From Staphylotrichum longicolle (lineage: Eukaryota; Ascomycota; Sordariomycetes; Sordariales; Chaetomiaceae): a stretch of 64,000 bases of DNA. Below the pieces are notes generated by a model. That model was not told where the DNA came from. It saw only the letters and a list, made by a program, of their open reading frames with translations, and ran no database searches. The stretch is taken from contig JAHCVI010000001.1 of NCBI GenBank assembly GCA_019096155.1, forward strand, positions 12,859,243-12,923,242, given 5' to 3'. The position numbers were made by a program, and so were the translations under genes. Below are positions 41,953 through 51,453 of the stretch, piece by piece. Position 1 is the stretch's first letter, and each line of letters begins with the position of its first letter.

Positions 41953-42870
41953 ATGACTTCTACACAGCAAGATCATGTTGTTCTCCTCGTTGATACCCCC
42001 TTCTTTGAGAACCTCCCCGCCTGGGTCACCGACAACTTCACCGTCACCATGGGAGGCTACCACGAGGGCCAGCCGTCTCGCAACAAGTTGGTGATCTTCG
42101 AGGATGGCAGCTATCTGGAGTTCTTCAACTGGTACGACCAGCCACCGTCCCTCGACAAGGAGAACCTCCCCATGAGATTCTGGGGTTCTAAGCCCCCTGG
42201 ACTGATTGACTTTGCCATCACCGATACGACTCAGTCTGCCGAAGAATCGGTCGGCGCAATCAACGAACGCCTGTCCGGGGGGCCCGAGAAGGACGCCGGT
42301 CTCGGTGTTCGATTCGGCAAGCCGGTTGCGGGATCCCGCAAGAAAGCCGACGGTGTGGAGATCAAGTGGAAGGTGACACGCCCCGAGTTCTCCCAGGGTG
42401 CCAACACCCCAGGCGCAGAGCTCTTCGCCAACGGCAGAATCGACGTCCCCTTCCTCTGTCATGATATCACACCGCGGACCGACAGGGTCCCGTACAAGGA
42501 CGAGAAGAAGACGAGGCATCCTTGCGGTGCCGTGGGCATCGCCGCCTGCGAGATTCTCGTGCCCAAACACCTGCACGCCGAGTATGCCAGCGTCTATTGC
42601 AAGATCCTGGGCTCCAGCATCCAGACTGCCGCCGGGCAGAACTCGCATACCCTCGACATTGGTGTGCCCGAGGGAGCTGCCCGTTCCACCGTGGTGGTGC
42701 GTGCTGCCGAGACCGAGCACGACGTGGAGCGCATGCAGGAGAGGGGGATTGGCTTCTCGGATCTTGTCATCGCCATCAAACCCAATGGCCCCGGCGGCGA
42801 GGCGAGGCGCCAGTTGGGCCCCACGGGCATCGAGTCCACAATCTGGCTGGAGACGTTCAAGGGGGAGTGA
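41953..42870 (+). CDS. Glyoxalase-like domain protein
   Basis: 305 residues in one clean exon. The fold is that of the vicinal-oxygen-chelate / glyoxalase-like group (Glyoxalase_3 type): MTSTQQDHVVLLVDTPFFEN contains the first metal His, NLPAWVTDNFTVTMGGYHEG follows, then IFEDGSYLEFFNW with a Glu typical of the metal site, and a second half with ACEILVPKHLHAEYASVYCK and STIWLETFKGE. Members isomerise or cleave small substrates on a divalent metal, but this subgroup has no settled reaction. Cytosolic by the lack of a signal peptide. The ATG at 41953 follows an ACC-rich leader and is the first in frame. Confidence 0.85.
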   Translation: MTSTQQDHVVLLVDTPFFENLPAWVTDNFTVTMGGYHEGQPSRNKLVIFEDGSYLEFFNWYDQPPSLDKENLPMRFWGSKPPGLIDFAITDTTQSAEESVGAINERLSGGPEKDAGLGVRFGKPVAGSRKKADGVEIKWKVTRPEFSQGANTPGAELFANGRIDVPFLCHDITPRTDRVPYKDEKKTRHPCGAVGIAACEILVPKHLHAEYASVYCKILGSSIQTAAGQNSHTLDIGVPEGAARSTVVVRAAETEHDVERMQERGIGFSDLVIAIKPNGPGGEARRQLGPTGIESTIWLETFKGE

Positions 42871-44552
42871 GCAGAACGCCGGCGAGGATTTGCGGATAGC
42901 CGTGTGTTCTTGCGTTTAGCTAGCTTTGTTGCTTTTGGTCATCTAGAAATAGATAGTTACCACAGAATTGGCTCCCAGCTTTTGCATCTTCAAACCTACC
43001 TTAGCGACTTCCCCTGGTGGCCGACGGTATTGCGGCTGAGGCTGATGTCTTCAACCCTCGCAACATCATGAGATCCGACTTCTGGTCCCTGACACCCAAG
43101 ATCCAGTCCCACGACGGGCTAAACTAGCTCGTGTGGGGACTTCTTGCTTGCAGAATGGCGTGACTTTGGCGAGCAAGCACCGAGAAGGCAGTCAAAGATG
43201 CACCCCGCATGCTCGGGGAGGCAACATGAAACCCAAATGCCCAATCAATCCGGAGGCATGTCATTACCACATTTAAACCATTTCGCTCTGGGTATGTCAA
43301 CGAGCGGCATTAGTCTTAGCAACTTAGTTCTCCAAAAGCTGGTCTCTGGGCTTGGATGAGGCCCCGGGCGTGTAACGCGAATGCAGCAGCATCCATGAGA
43401 GACATGCCCGTGTGGGCAGGGGTCAAACAAGCGAAGTTTGCACCAAACGCCCGAGCCACGGATTGTTATTGCCGACTGTATGTTGGCTGGCCAAATCAAT
43501 CGTGAAGAGAGCATCCGAAGCTAGCGAGTCTTAACCCAGTATGGGGTTTTGCGTCTGTGAATGCCAGGCCCCAGAGACGCTGATGGTGGGTAAGGCCTGT
43601 TATGCAGTGGGTCAACTGATCTGATTAAGGGAGCCAGAAGAGAGTCTACCGGCCCAGCTTGCTCTTTTCGCCCTGACATAGTCGAATGCGTTTGACGGCG
43701 CTGCCCAGCTCTTCTATCAGGCGAAGCAGTTGTCCGAGATGACGGGGAAAAAAGGTTTCAAGTCATATCAGCTTCTAACGAAGAGTATAATGCACGCGGG
43801 GAGTGCAATATCCTGGCTAGAAAAGGTCCACTCTGTGTGGCTGTCGCCGCTGAAGCGGGCTGCTGCGTATGAGCCGAGTGCGAGCCCCACGAGGCAGTCA
43901 CCGGATGAAGCGATAAAGAGTAAACAAACCGTGTCCCTTGCATAAACCAGCAGTTGATCCGTCTACGCATGAAGACCAGAAAAAGAGTCAAATACCTGGC
44001 ATCTAATTATCCGAGTAATGAGCATCTATCAAGTACCTTTGTACGTATTGAGTTCGTGGCCAACGGAACGTTACGGGCCCTGAATTGCCTCCATCGCGTC
44101 AAGTTTATGTCGACGGCAGCAGCTTGAACGCTGTGCAGTCTCGCCGTTTCTGTCAACAACCCACCACACCAACAAAGAAAAGCCCCCTGACATTGTCAAG
44201 TTGCAATATTGTCTACAAATCTTCAAAAAGCATTAAAAACTGGTCCTTAAAAGAGTCTTTCTGTTCTAAGACCTCCCTCTCCCCGAATTCGCTTGTCATC
44301 GAATCTCAGGTACCTTATCCGTGGCTGACCTTTCGCCAATGGCAGCTGCAAACCCTGAAACACCAAGCGCTGTGATAGGACAAACTGGGCGGAGCTCTGC
44401 AGCTGGCACTTAGCAGAGTGCGCAAGTAACCTCGTAGAGCAACGCCGGAGCCCATTGTCAGCAACTGTAAGACTTTAGGCACGTTACTACAAGTGCCCAA
44501 CGTCTGACTACACCGGGAAATAGCTTACCTTCCCTAACCTTTAGCAAGGACA
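42871..44552. other. Intergenic, nothing recognised
   Basis: 1.7 kb without a convincing gene. Open frames are short and lack conserved motifs. No repeats beyond single low-complexity runs. Confidence 0.4.
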
Positions 44553-44885
44553 TCAAGCTCTGCATTCGTTGCATAGACCCTCGATTTGGACGATGTACAC
44601 ATTGGTGCATGGCGCGGGCTTCCGACAGAAGACAGGCTGTCCTGTGACGGGGGACAGGGTCTTGCCACAACGGTGCTTGTGGTTCTGGTCCAAGTGGCCA
44701 CATCCAGAAAAGTAGAAGCGGTACCAGCCGCATGGGCAACCAGAGACAGGGAACAAGATTTCCCACTGTCCGTCCGTTATTTTCAATTGGGAAGGTTGGA
44801 TGACGGATGAACGCATCGCGGTGGTGGCGACGGAACGTGATTGTAGATGTTGTGAGGTTGTTATGGGCAAGGGGAAAAGGTGCAT
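44553..44885 (-). CDS. Small Cys/His-rich protein
   Basis: 110 residues, one exon. The C-terminal 70 residues look like a small zinc-binding fold: WYRFYFSGCGHLDQNHKHRC, then SPVTGQPVFCRKP, and a final LCNECRA. Cysteine and histidine spacing (CxCG, CGH, HKHRCG, FC, CxxC) suggests one or two metal sites. I recall similar short proteins in Sordariomycetes, usually called hypothetical. Whether the first 40 residues are translated from ATG 44885 or from an internal methionine cannot be settled. No signal peptide. The function is unknown; binding of nucleic acid or protein is only a guess. Confidence 0.5.
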   Translation of the reverse strand: MHLFPLPITTSQHLQSRSVATTAMRSSVIQPSQLKITDGQWEILFPVSGCPCGWYRFYFSGCGHLDQNHKHRCGKTLSPVTGQPVFCRKPAPCTNVYIVQIEGLCNECRA

Positions 44886-45833
44886 CGACAGTAGGTGCAG
44901 AGGTTGCGCGTTTGTGTATCGGCTGCAGGAATCAGTGTGGTTGGATGGCGAAGCGTGTTAGTATCGGTACCTAAGACAGTTTAGCCAGAGAAAAGATGCT
45001 GATATTTATGCTTGAGCCATCTTTCTTACTTTGCCCGTCTCTCAGAAAGTCCGCCTTTATGCACAAAAGCCCCTCCGATCACCGGTATTCTCTCGTGTTC
45101 TGTCATGCCGGCCCATCACTGTGTATTAATTGAGGCCTGGAGGAGCTCTGAACTTTGTATGGGACGGAGGCCATGACCAACGGCTGAGGTGCGCCTAGAC
45201 TGCCAGTCTCAATAATGGAGTTGTCCCAGCCCCATTTGCTACATCAAAGACAGGGACCCCTTTGGGGGTTATTGCAGGTTCTGGGAGTTTGGATCAAAGC
45301 CAAGAAGCACATGTTTCATTGGGTATGTCAAATCTGGAAGAGAGACACCAGCAAGTTGCGAGGATCAATGTCTCACTGTCCCTTGGCTTCTTGGAACTCG
45401 AGACCAAGATAGGATAAGAGACAGAGAAGATGGAACAAGGAACCAGGCTTGTTTGTTTACGGCATCTGAGCTTTTTTTTTGGAGGGGGAGGGGATTCCTG
45501 GAGAGGTGTGGGTGGCAAGGGCTTCAATGCTGGAGGCCATGCTTTGGGACAGCTTTGTTTGCTGTCTGCTTCCGGCGTTTCCCGGACTTCAGCGCAAATA
45601 TGCACGGCGCCTTGCAGTCTCTTTCTTTGACTGGACAACTTTTGAACCAGCCCATATGGGGTCTGTTTCTTTCGCTTTGTTGTGTGGCTCGCCTTTTCAC
45701 GGCTCTGGCACCTTCTCGTCCTCGCAGATCCTGAGCTCAACTTGTTCCAACTTCAATCCCCTAGCTGTGTCGAAACTGCGCCTGCGCGTGAAGCCCTTTT
45801 GCCATCGCTTTCACAGTAAAAACCTTTCTCTAA
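44886..45833. other. Intergenic, nothing recognised
   Basis: About 950 bases upstream of the kinase-like gene. A T-run followed by G-rich sequence lies at 45472-45492. A minus-strand open frame at 45294-45740 has low complexity and no motif. Confidence 0.4.
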
Positions 45834-47261
45834 ATGGATTCACAGGCCATCGACCTAGGTCCGTTTATGTTTCATAGTCAGGATGTTCTCCAGACTTCCC
45901 ACCGGATCCACCTTTACCATTCCGATACGAGACGCACCTTATAAGTGATTCTGCCAAACCCTCACGGTTCTGACCCGCTCGATGACGATCCCGAATACCT
46001 CGTGCCCCTGAAGAGGGCAGCAGACATCTTGACTGAGTGCCTGGAGCGCCTCCCACCCGAGACAGTCCGAAGCATCCAAGTGGACGAGGCAGGAAAGCTC
46101 AGCTCTTTTTCCACCGACCCAAGGGAAGACTCCACCATAGGCACCGAGTATTTTCCGCTCGAGGATTACCAACTTCCCCCAGAGATTGCAAAACAGACGG
46201 TCCTGCGCTCTGAACTTACCGAGATCGGCCGTCTCACGTCCGGCGTGGACTTGATCTCGTACCCATCATCGCTATGCGGTTCACGGGGCAGGAAGGTGAA
46301 GGGCCAAGATTGCTACGTGTTCAAATACAACAGCAAGTCGCCGCTTGGTGCGTGGGCGGAGATTCAAATGCTCGCAAGACTCCCTCCGCACCCGAACCTG
46401 GTCCTGCTCGACCGGCTCGTGCTCGACGAGCTGTCAAAGTCCAAGGTTGTCGGCTTTACCATGAGATACGTTCCTAACGAAACGCTCCACAGCTCCAAAT
46501 CATGGCCGTCATTCAGACTCAGGTGGCTCAGGGAGCTGATGCAAGTGGTGGACGACTTAAATCTCAAGTACGGCATCATTCACCAGGATATCGCCGCTCG
46601 GAACCTGATCGTTGATCCGGAGAGCGACTCGATTGTCTTGTTCGACTTTAATTACGCTTATCGTGTCGGCGTCTCCGGGAACGATGTCCTCTCTACCGAG
46701 GGGGAATGGAAGGAGAGAGACGACGTCAAGGGTGTCTTGCTCTTTCTGTATACTCTCATCACACAAGACCCGGCCCTCGGTCTGGAATACCAGGTGCATC
46801 TCGTCAATGAGGAGGACTTTTTTGACCCAGCCAAATGGATCAAACACCCGGACGTCGAGCTCGATGCGCCGGTGGCTGATTTCTACTTTGAGCTGATGGC
46901 CTGGGCCCGCCGACGCCGCGCCGAAAAGCAGCTGACGCATTACACGCAGGCCCCCGAGCACGTCGACTGGCCCGACGTCCCTGTTGAGGAGAAGCGGACA
47001 ATGAATTTGTCTTTCAGCGTCGCACACCGCCGCGAGCTCGGGCTGCCGTACATTTCTTGGGAGCGGCCAGCGTCGTCCCGGGTCGACCCAGCGCGACGGC
47101 TCCTCGCCACCGGCCGGTACGCCGACGAGGAGGCGGCAGCACAAAAGGGCAGCCGGCGGGGCTCGCCAGGCGAGGAGGCGCAAGCGTCACGGCAAAGGAG
47201 CGGACGATCTGGACCTCGTGGGTGCCGCTGGCCCACTTTGCAGGTGGGTGGAAGACGATGA
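45834..47261 (+). CDS. Kinase-fold protein (HQD/DFN variant)
   Basis: Protein kinase-like fold. Exon 1 (45834-45858) gives MDSQAIDL and an 87-base intron joins it to VILPNPHGSDPLDDDPEYL at 45946; this is the only splice I found that gives an ATG. Motifs: DCYVFKYNSK with the beta-3 Lys, AEIQMLARLPPHPNLV with the alpha-C Glu, the catalytic loop HQDIAARNLIVD (HxDxxxxN kept) and VLFDFNYAYRVG, a DFN in place of DFG. The lobe after it is short (KERDDVKGVLLFLYTL). Activity is plausible but the substrate is unknown. The frame shown ends at TGA 47259-47261; the next frame stays open to 47517 and encodes a basic tail (RRGATLSIRKNKRGTRGSRL) after PPIIPWSPGQ, so a frame change near 47170 may hide the true C-terminus. 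Confidence 0.78.
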
Positions 47262-48313
47262 GCTTCCTCCTATCATCCCGTGGAGTCCTGGTCAAACTCG
47301 CCCAGCTGCTCCTGCCGCCATTTCAAAGAAGCCTGCCGACCCGACTGTTGATCTCAGCGCCGACCGCCGCGTGCACCGTCCACGGAGGAATCGTCAGGGC
47401 ACGGTAACTGCTGACGAACCGGTGAAGGGAAACAAGGGCTTGGGGCGCCGAGGGGCTACTCTGTCCATCAGAAAGAACAAAAGGGGCACCAGAGGCTCGC
47501 GTCTGAAGAAAGTATGAGGTTGGAGGCAGATCCTGTATAGGGTAGCTCTTCCTTGAATTGTATTGGATAGTTAGATGTCACTGACCGGGGTTCATGATTT
47601 ACCCCATGATCAAGGTATTATCTATCTCGGATTTTGCTCGCATCCCACAGGAACAGTTTCCTACACCAGAACAGTCGTGATAGTTCCAGGGGACGGGTAA
47701 AGGTACCGTGCTCTACAGAGGTACTCAGCTTCCCACGAGAGGTTTTCGCTTGCCACATAAGCCTCGGACTCGACTTGGGTCATTAAATGGAAACTTTATG
47801 CGCAAAGCCAGTCACGTAAATGCCAGGTCATCTGAATCCTTTTCGGTAACTCCATCCTGTGAAGATAATCCCGGTTTCCGGCATTTCCGGCACCACGTGG
47901 AGACGCTGATCCCCCGTCCTACCTCCTTCGTTCCGTTGTTTGTCGCTGGCCAATACCTATTTCGCACCATAGTCTTATGCGTCTTTGAGGCGGAGCATAA
48001 AGCAAACGAGATCCACTGCCACCTTGCCTTGGTGCTGCCAAGAGCTTCCAGGCATCGGCATATGGTTGAAGGATTCTCACGTTCGGCCCTTTGAGGTTCG
48101 TGAAACACGCCACAACATCACGAGGATGAGGTCTCAAGCGGCACAGCCAACCGGCACGGCACAAGCAGACCCAGATATCTTGATAAGTAGCAGAACTAAG
48201 CATCACCTTGAATTCCCTGGATCCCCTCACAGAATGAAAGCTGAGTCGTAAGTCAGCTCAACGACAGGAGCTTGAGTGTTGCGCCGGTACACTGAGCTGT
48301 GATCTCTTTCGAA
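47262..48313. other. Intergenic with possible kinase tail
   Basis: The first 256 bases may belong to the kinase-like gene (basic tail up to TGA at 47517). The remaining 800 bases hold no recognisable gene. Confidence 0.4.
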
Positions 48314-49389
48314 ATGAAGCGCACCGCCTCCCTCTTCGCTGCTGGCCTCTCCATCCAACAGGCATTAGCGCAGGTCAATGTGCCCCCCGCCTTTGAGGTG
48401 GGAGTCAAGTGGCAAATCATCATCCAAAACACCATCGACATCAAGGCGCCGCTTCAACCCTCTGATGCCGTCGTCTGGGACCTTGATCTCTATCACGTTG
48501 CGCGCAACCCGGGAATTGTCGAATATCTCCGGGTGGGACATGGCTCAAACATCACTGCTTATGGCACTGCAACACTAACAGATCATAGACAAACGTCCCC
48601 AATGCGATCCTCGTCTGCTATTTCAACGCCGGGCTCGCCCAGGAGAGCGACTGCGACTACGACTCGCGCTGGCGCAACAGCGGGCTGCTGGGCAACGTCT
48701 ACGACCCGGACGAGCCCGAGTTCAGCGACGAGCGGTGGATCAACATCAAGAACCAGACCGCGCGCGACTGGATCAAGCGGCGCATCACGCTCGCCAACGA
48801 CCTCGGCTGCGACGCCGTCGACCCGGACAACATCGACGGCTACCTCAACGACGAGGACGGCGCCAACGGCACCGGCTGGAACCTCGCCGAGGCCGACTAC
48901 GTCGCCTTCGTCACCGACATGGCCGCGCACGCGCACGCGCTGACCACCAAGCGGGGCTTCACGCTGCTCATCGGGCAAAAGAACGCGCCCGAGCTCGTGG
49001 GGCCCGTCGGCGGGCTGCTGGACTTTGCCGTGCTCGAGGACTGCAAGACGCTCAACGACGACGAGGACTTTACCTTCTGCCGCGACTTCCAGCCGTACGT
49101 CGCCGCCGGCAAGCCCGTGTTCAGCATCGAGTACCCCTCGACGCTGGGGAATGCCGAGACGGGCGCGTGCAGCGCGACGGGCGCGAGCGACGCGCAGTAC
49201 GCCGCGTCGTGCGACACGTCCCAGGGGAACGCCGGGTTCAGCACGGCGCTCAAGATCCAGGGCGGCGTGGGCGAGCTGAACGGGTGCACGCAGTACTGCT
49301 CCGGGGAGGCGCCTGGCACGGGTGTGGTGGTGACGGCGACGGACCCGGAGCTGGATGGCTCACCGTGTCCGCCAGAAGCGAGTCGGTGA
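48314..49389 (+). CDS. Secreted GH114 endo-alpha-1,4-polygalactosaminidase-like
   Basis: Glycoside hydrolase family 114 TIM barrel, expected to cut alpha-1,4-galactosaminan or related wall galactosaminogalactan. Exons 48314-48532 and 48589-49389 (56-base intron) give 339 residues. Signal peptide MKRTASLFAAGLSIQQALAQ, then VKWQIIIQNTI, VVWDLDLYHV, NAILVCYFNAGLAQESDCDY, GLLGNVYDPDEPEFSDERWI, the conserved acidic LGCDAVDPDNIDGYLND, LLIGQKNAPELV and FAVLEDCKTLNDDEDF with the second acid. Six or more Cys in the last 100 residues suggest disulfides. Clean throughout and very GC-rich. Possible role in remodelling the own wall or degrading that of competitors. Confidence 0.9.
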
Positions 49390-50089
49390 CGCGAAAGTTG
49401 GGGGGCGCGTGGAGTAAGCTCGGGACTTGAGCGATGGTTGTTGATCGTTTTGCTGGCTTGGTTGATCTAACATGGTGCCGGGGCCCGGCCTGGGAGGTTG
49501 GGGGTTGAAACATTCATGTCAGATAATTACGGACTGAAATCCGTCAACGAGTCTTCCTTTACCCCGGAATCCCAAACGATTTGGTAAGGTATCTCTGCCG
49601 ACACAAGGTTGGTCATGGACCCGACGGTTTGGCTGCTCGATATACCCAATCACAACTGTCGAGTACTCAAAATTTCCCTGCCACGGCACTTGCCCGGTGT
49701 TGAAGGAGGCAGTGACGATGCACTGAAATTCACTGTATTAAGGCAGATCCTGGGCTAAGCTCCACCGTCCAGGCAACTATTTCTTCAGAAGGGACCACAA
49801 CTTACCACATTTTCGGCCACTTTCAGGTTGGCTTTCTCACGGCGGGATAACTTAGACCCCGCACTCGTCTGTAAGAAGCAGGAAACTTGCACTCTTCTCC
49901 GACCACAGCTCCACTTCCGCTGCCCATGGGTTTCCCCAGCTGTGGTCGGGCGTACCACCCCGCCGGCCTCGAGAGACTTCCTGCAACTGATCGAACAGGC
50001 TCGAGGCCATCATGACAACCATCAACATGTGCATGGCGATTGCAGCGGGGCTGGGAAGCGCAAAGCTCCCGATCCGCAGCGGGGGGCAG
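49390..50089. other. Intergenic, nothing recognised
   Basis: 700 bases after the GH114 gene. No gene, RNA or repeat identified. Confidence 0.4.
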
Positions 50090-50376
50090 CATCAGCACCT
50101 TGCCATTGTTTCCCTACCGGACCTCGGCCATCGGTTTTATCATCACCTTCATCCACGTTTTGTTCACCCTGTGGGCGCTTTACTTTTTGCTGGTCTACTT
50201 TCAGGGCGTCCAATTCGTTAGTCGTTCCTCCGAATCGTTCAGGTATCCGGATCCTCCCCACCGTTTTCTCCTTTTTCGAGGTTGGCATCCCCCTGCGCGC
50301 CACGCTGCGAACCGAGTTTGGCATCAAGGAGCCCAAGCAGCCGGCTGACAAGGAGGCCGAGACTTGGTCACACTAA
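50090..50376 (+). pseudogene. MFS transporter relic (two membrane spans)
   Basis: A short stretch encodes LPLFPYRTSAIGFIITFIHV followed by LFTLWALYFLLVYFQGVQ, then in another frame NRSGIRILPTVFSFFEVGI. Together these match the layout of one loop-span-span segment of drug:H+ antiporter-type MFS proteins (an RTSAI loop before a span, YFLxVYFQ, then SGxxxLPT). No other transporter segments are visible upstream or downstream, and the frame changes around 50217-50235. I read it as a remnant of a lost or truncated transporter gene; it is unrelated by motif to the ACS-type transporter at 34-36 kb. Confidence 0.5.
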
Positions 50377-51342
50377 AAAGTAAGTCAAGGGTTCATCCTC
50401 AGTTCCCAACTGGAGTACTGATCCTGGAAAGCCACGTCAGTCATCCAACCACTGAGTCTGTGCGCATCAGCAATTGCCTCAACACCAATATTCAGTTGTT
50501 CTCTTTGTCTTTCAGAGAAAGTCGACAAACCTCGGAATGCAGAACCCCCACCTGTCCCCGAATCCCGGGTTCGGCTGGGTCGGATCCAAACGGCCTCCAC
50601 ATGGTTTATTCGATACTTGTTCCAGACTTGGCCAGAACGCCGCAATCTCCACATTCTAACCTTATCGGCTCAATGGTAGAAGACCCCACGCTCGACCCCA
50701 GACAGAAAAAGCTCCTCCCATCGTCTCCCATCGCTCCCGGATCTTGAGAATGCCGGTCTCTTGCAGCACAAGCCAGAAACTCGAACGCACGCACTCGCAA
50801 TCACGATGCGAGGGATGGCTGGCACGCACCAAGCCGAATGGTGCGCAGCTCGCACATCAAATCACAACCTGTCGGAAGTCGGGGCCTGGAACCAAACATC
50901 GAGAACAAAACCCCGAGACCCCGATTCTTCAACGATGCTGCAAAGGGTAATTTGTACCTGCATTAGCTGCGCCTCACATATCCGCGGCAAACCCTCTCTG
51001 GTGGGGAGCTGAACGGCCCAGCCCGGAGAGATTTCCCAAGCAGGCGGCGTCAGGTCGATAGTGCGTTCCCCTTGCTGCAGAGACCCACCGGCCGAGCCAA
51101 ATATTGGATCCGATCGGAGGGAGCCGTGGCCAAGCCGGGCCAGGCCACCCCAACAGCCACGAGTGGACTTGGCAACGGCCAACCACAAGTCACCCGCTCG
51201 GCATGGCTCCCATGCGCGGAGAGACGATGACTTCCACCAAGTCAAGCAGAAAGAGGAAAGCAAACTCTTTCGGGTGTCGGCGCGACTGTTGCCGTGTCCC
51301 CTTTTCTTAGCCGACTTGGAGGATCCGTCGTTCGTGTCCGTG
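50377..51342. other. Upstream region of the PAN gene
   Basis: About 1 kb without a gene. It leads into a TATA box and the large PAN gene. Several GGATCC/GGATCCG strings occur but no interpretable motif. Confidence 0.45.
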
Positions 51343-51350
51343 TATAAATA
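51343..51350 (+). promoter_or_regulatory. TATA box, PAN gene
   Basis: TATAAATA, 104-111 bases upstream of the ATG at 51454, followed by a C/T-rich leader (51361-51445) typical of strongly expressed fungal genes. Confidence 0.6.
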
Positions 51351-51453
51351 ATAGTGGACGGTATCCCCTCGCTGCGATGTCCTCCCTTTCGAGCCAGGCC
51401 GCCCAACTCGCCCACTCGCCCAACTACTCACATTCTTTTTTAACTTGACCATC

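Noticed and set aside
45294..45740. 148-codon minus-strand open frame upstream of the kinase-like gene
   Set aside because: Low-complexity Lys/Pro-rich peptide created by a T/G-rich promoter stretch.
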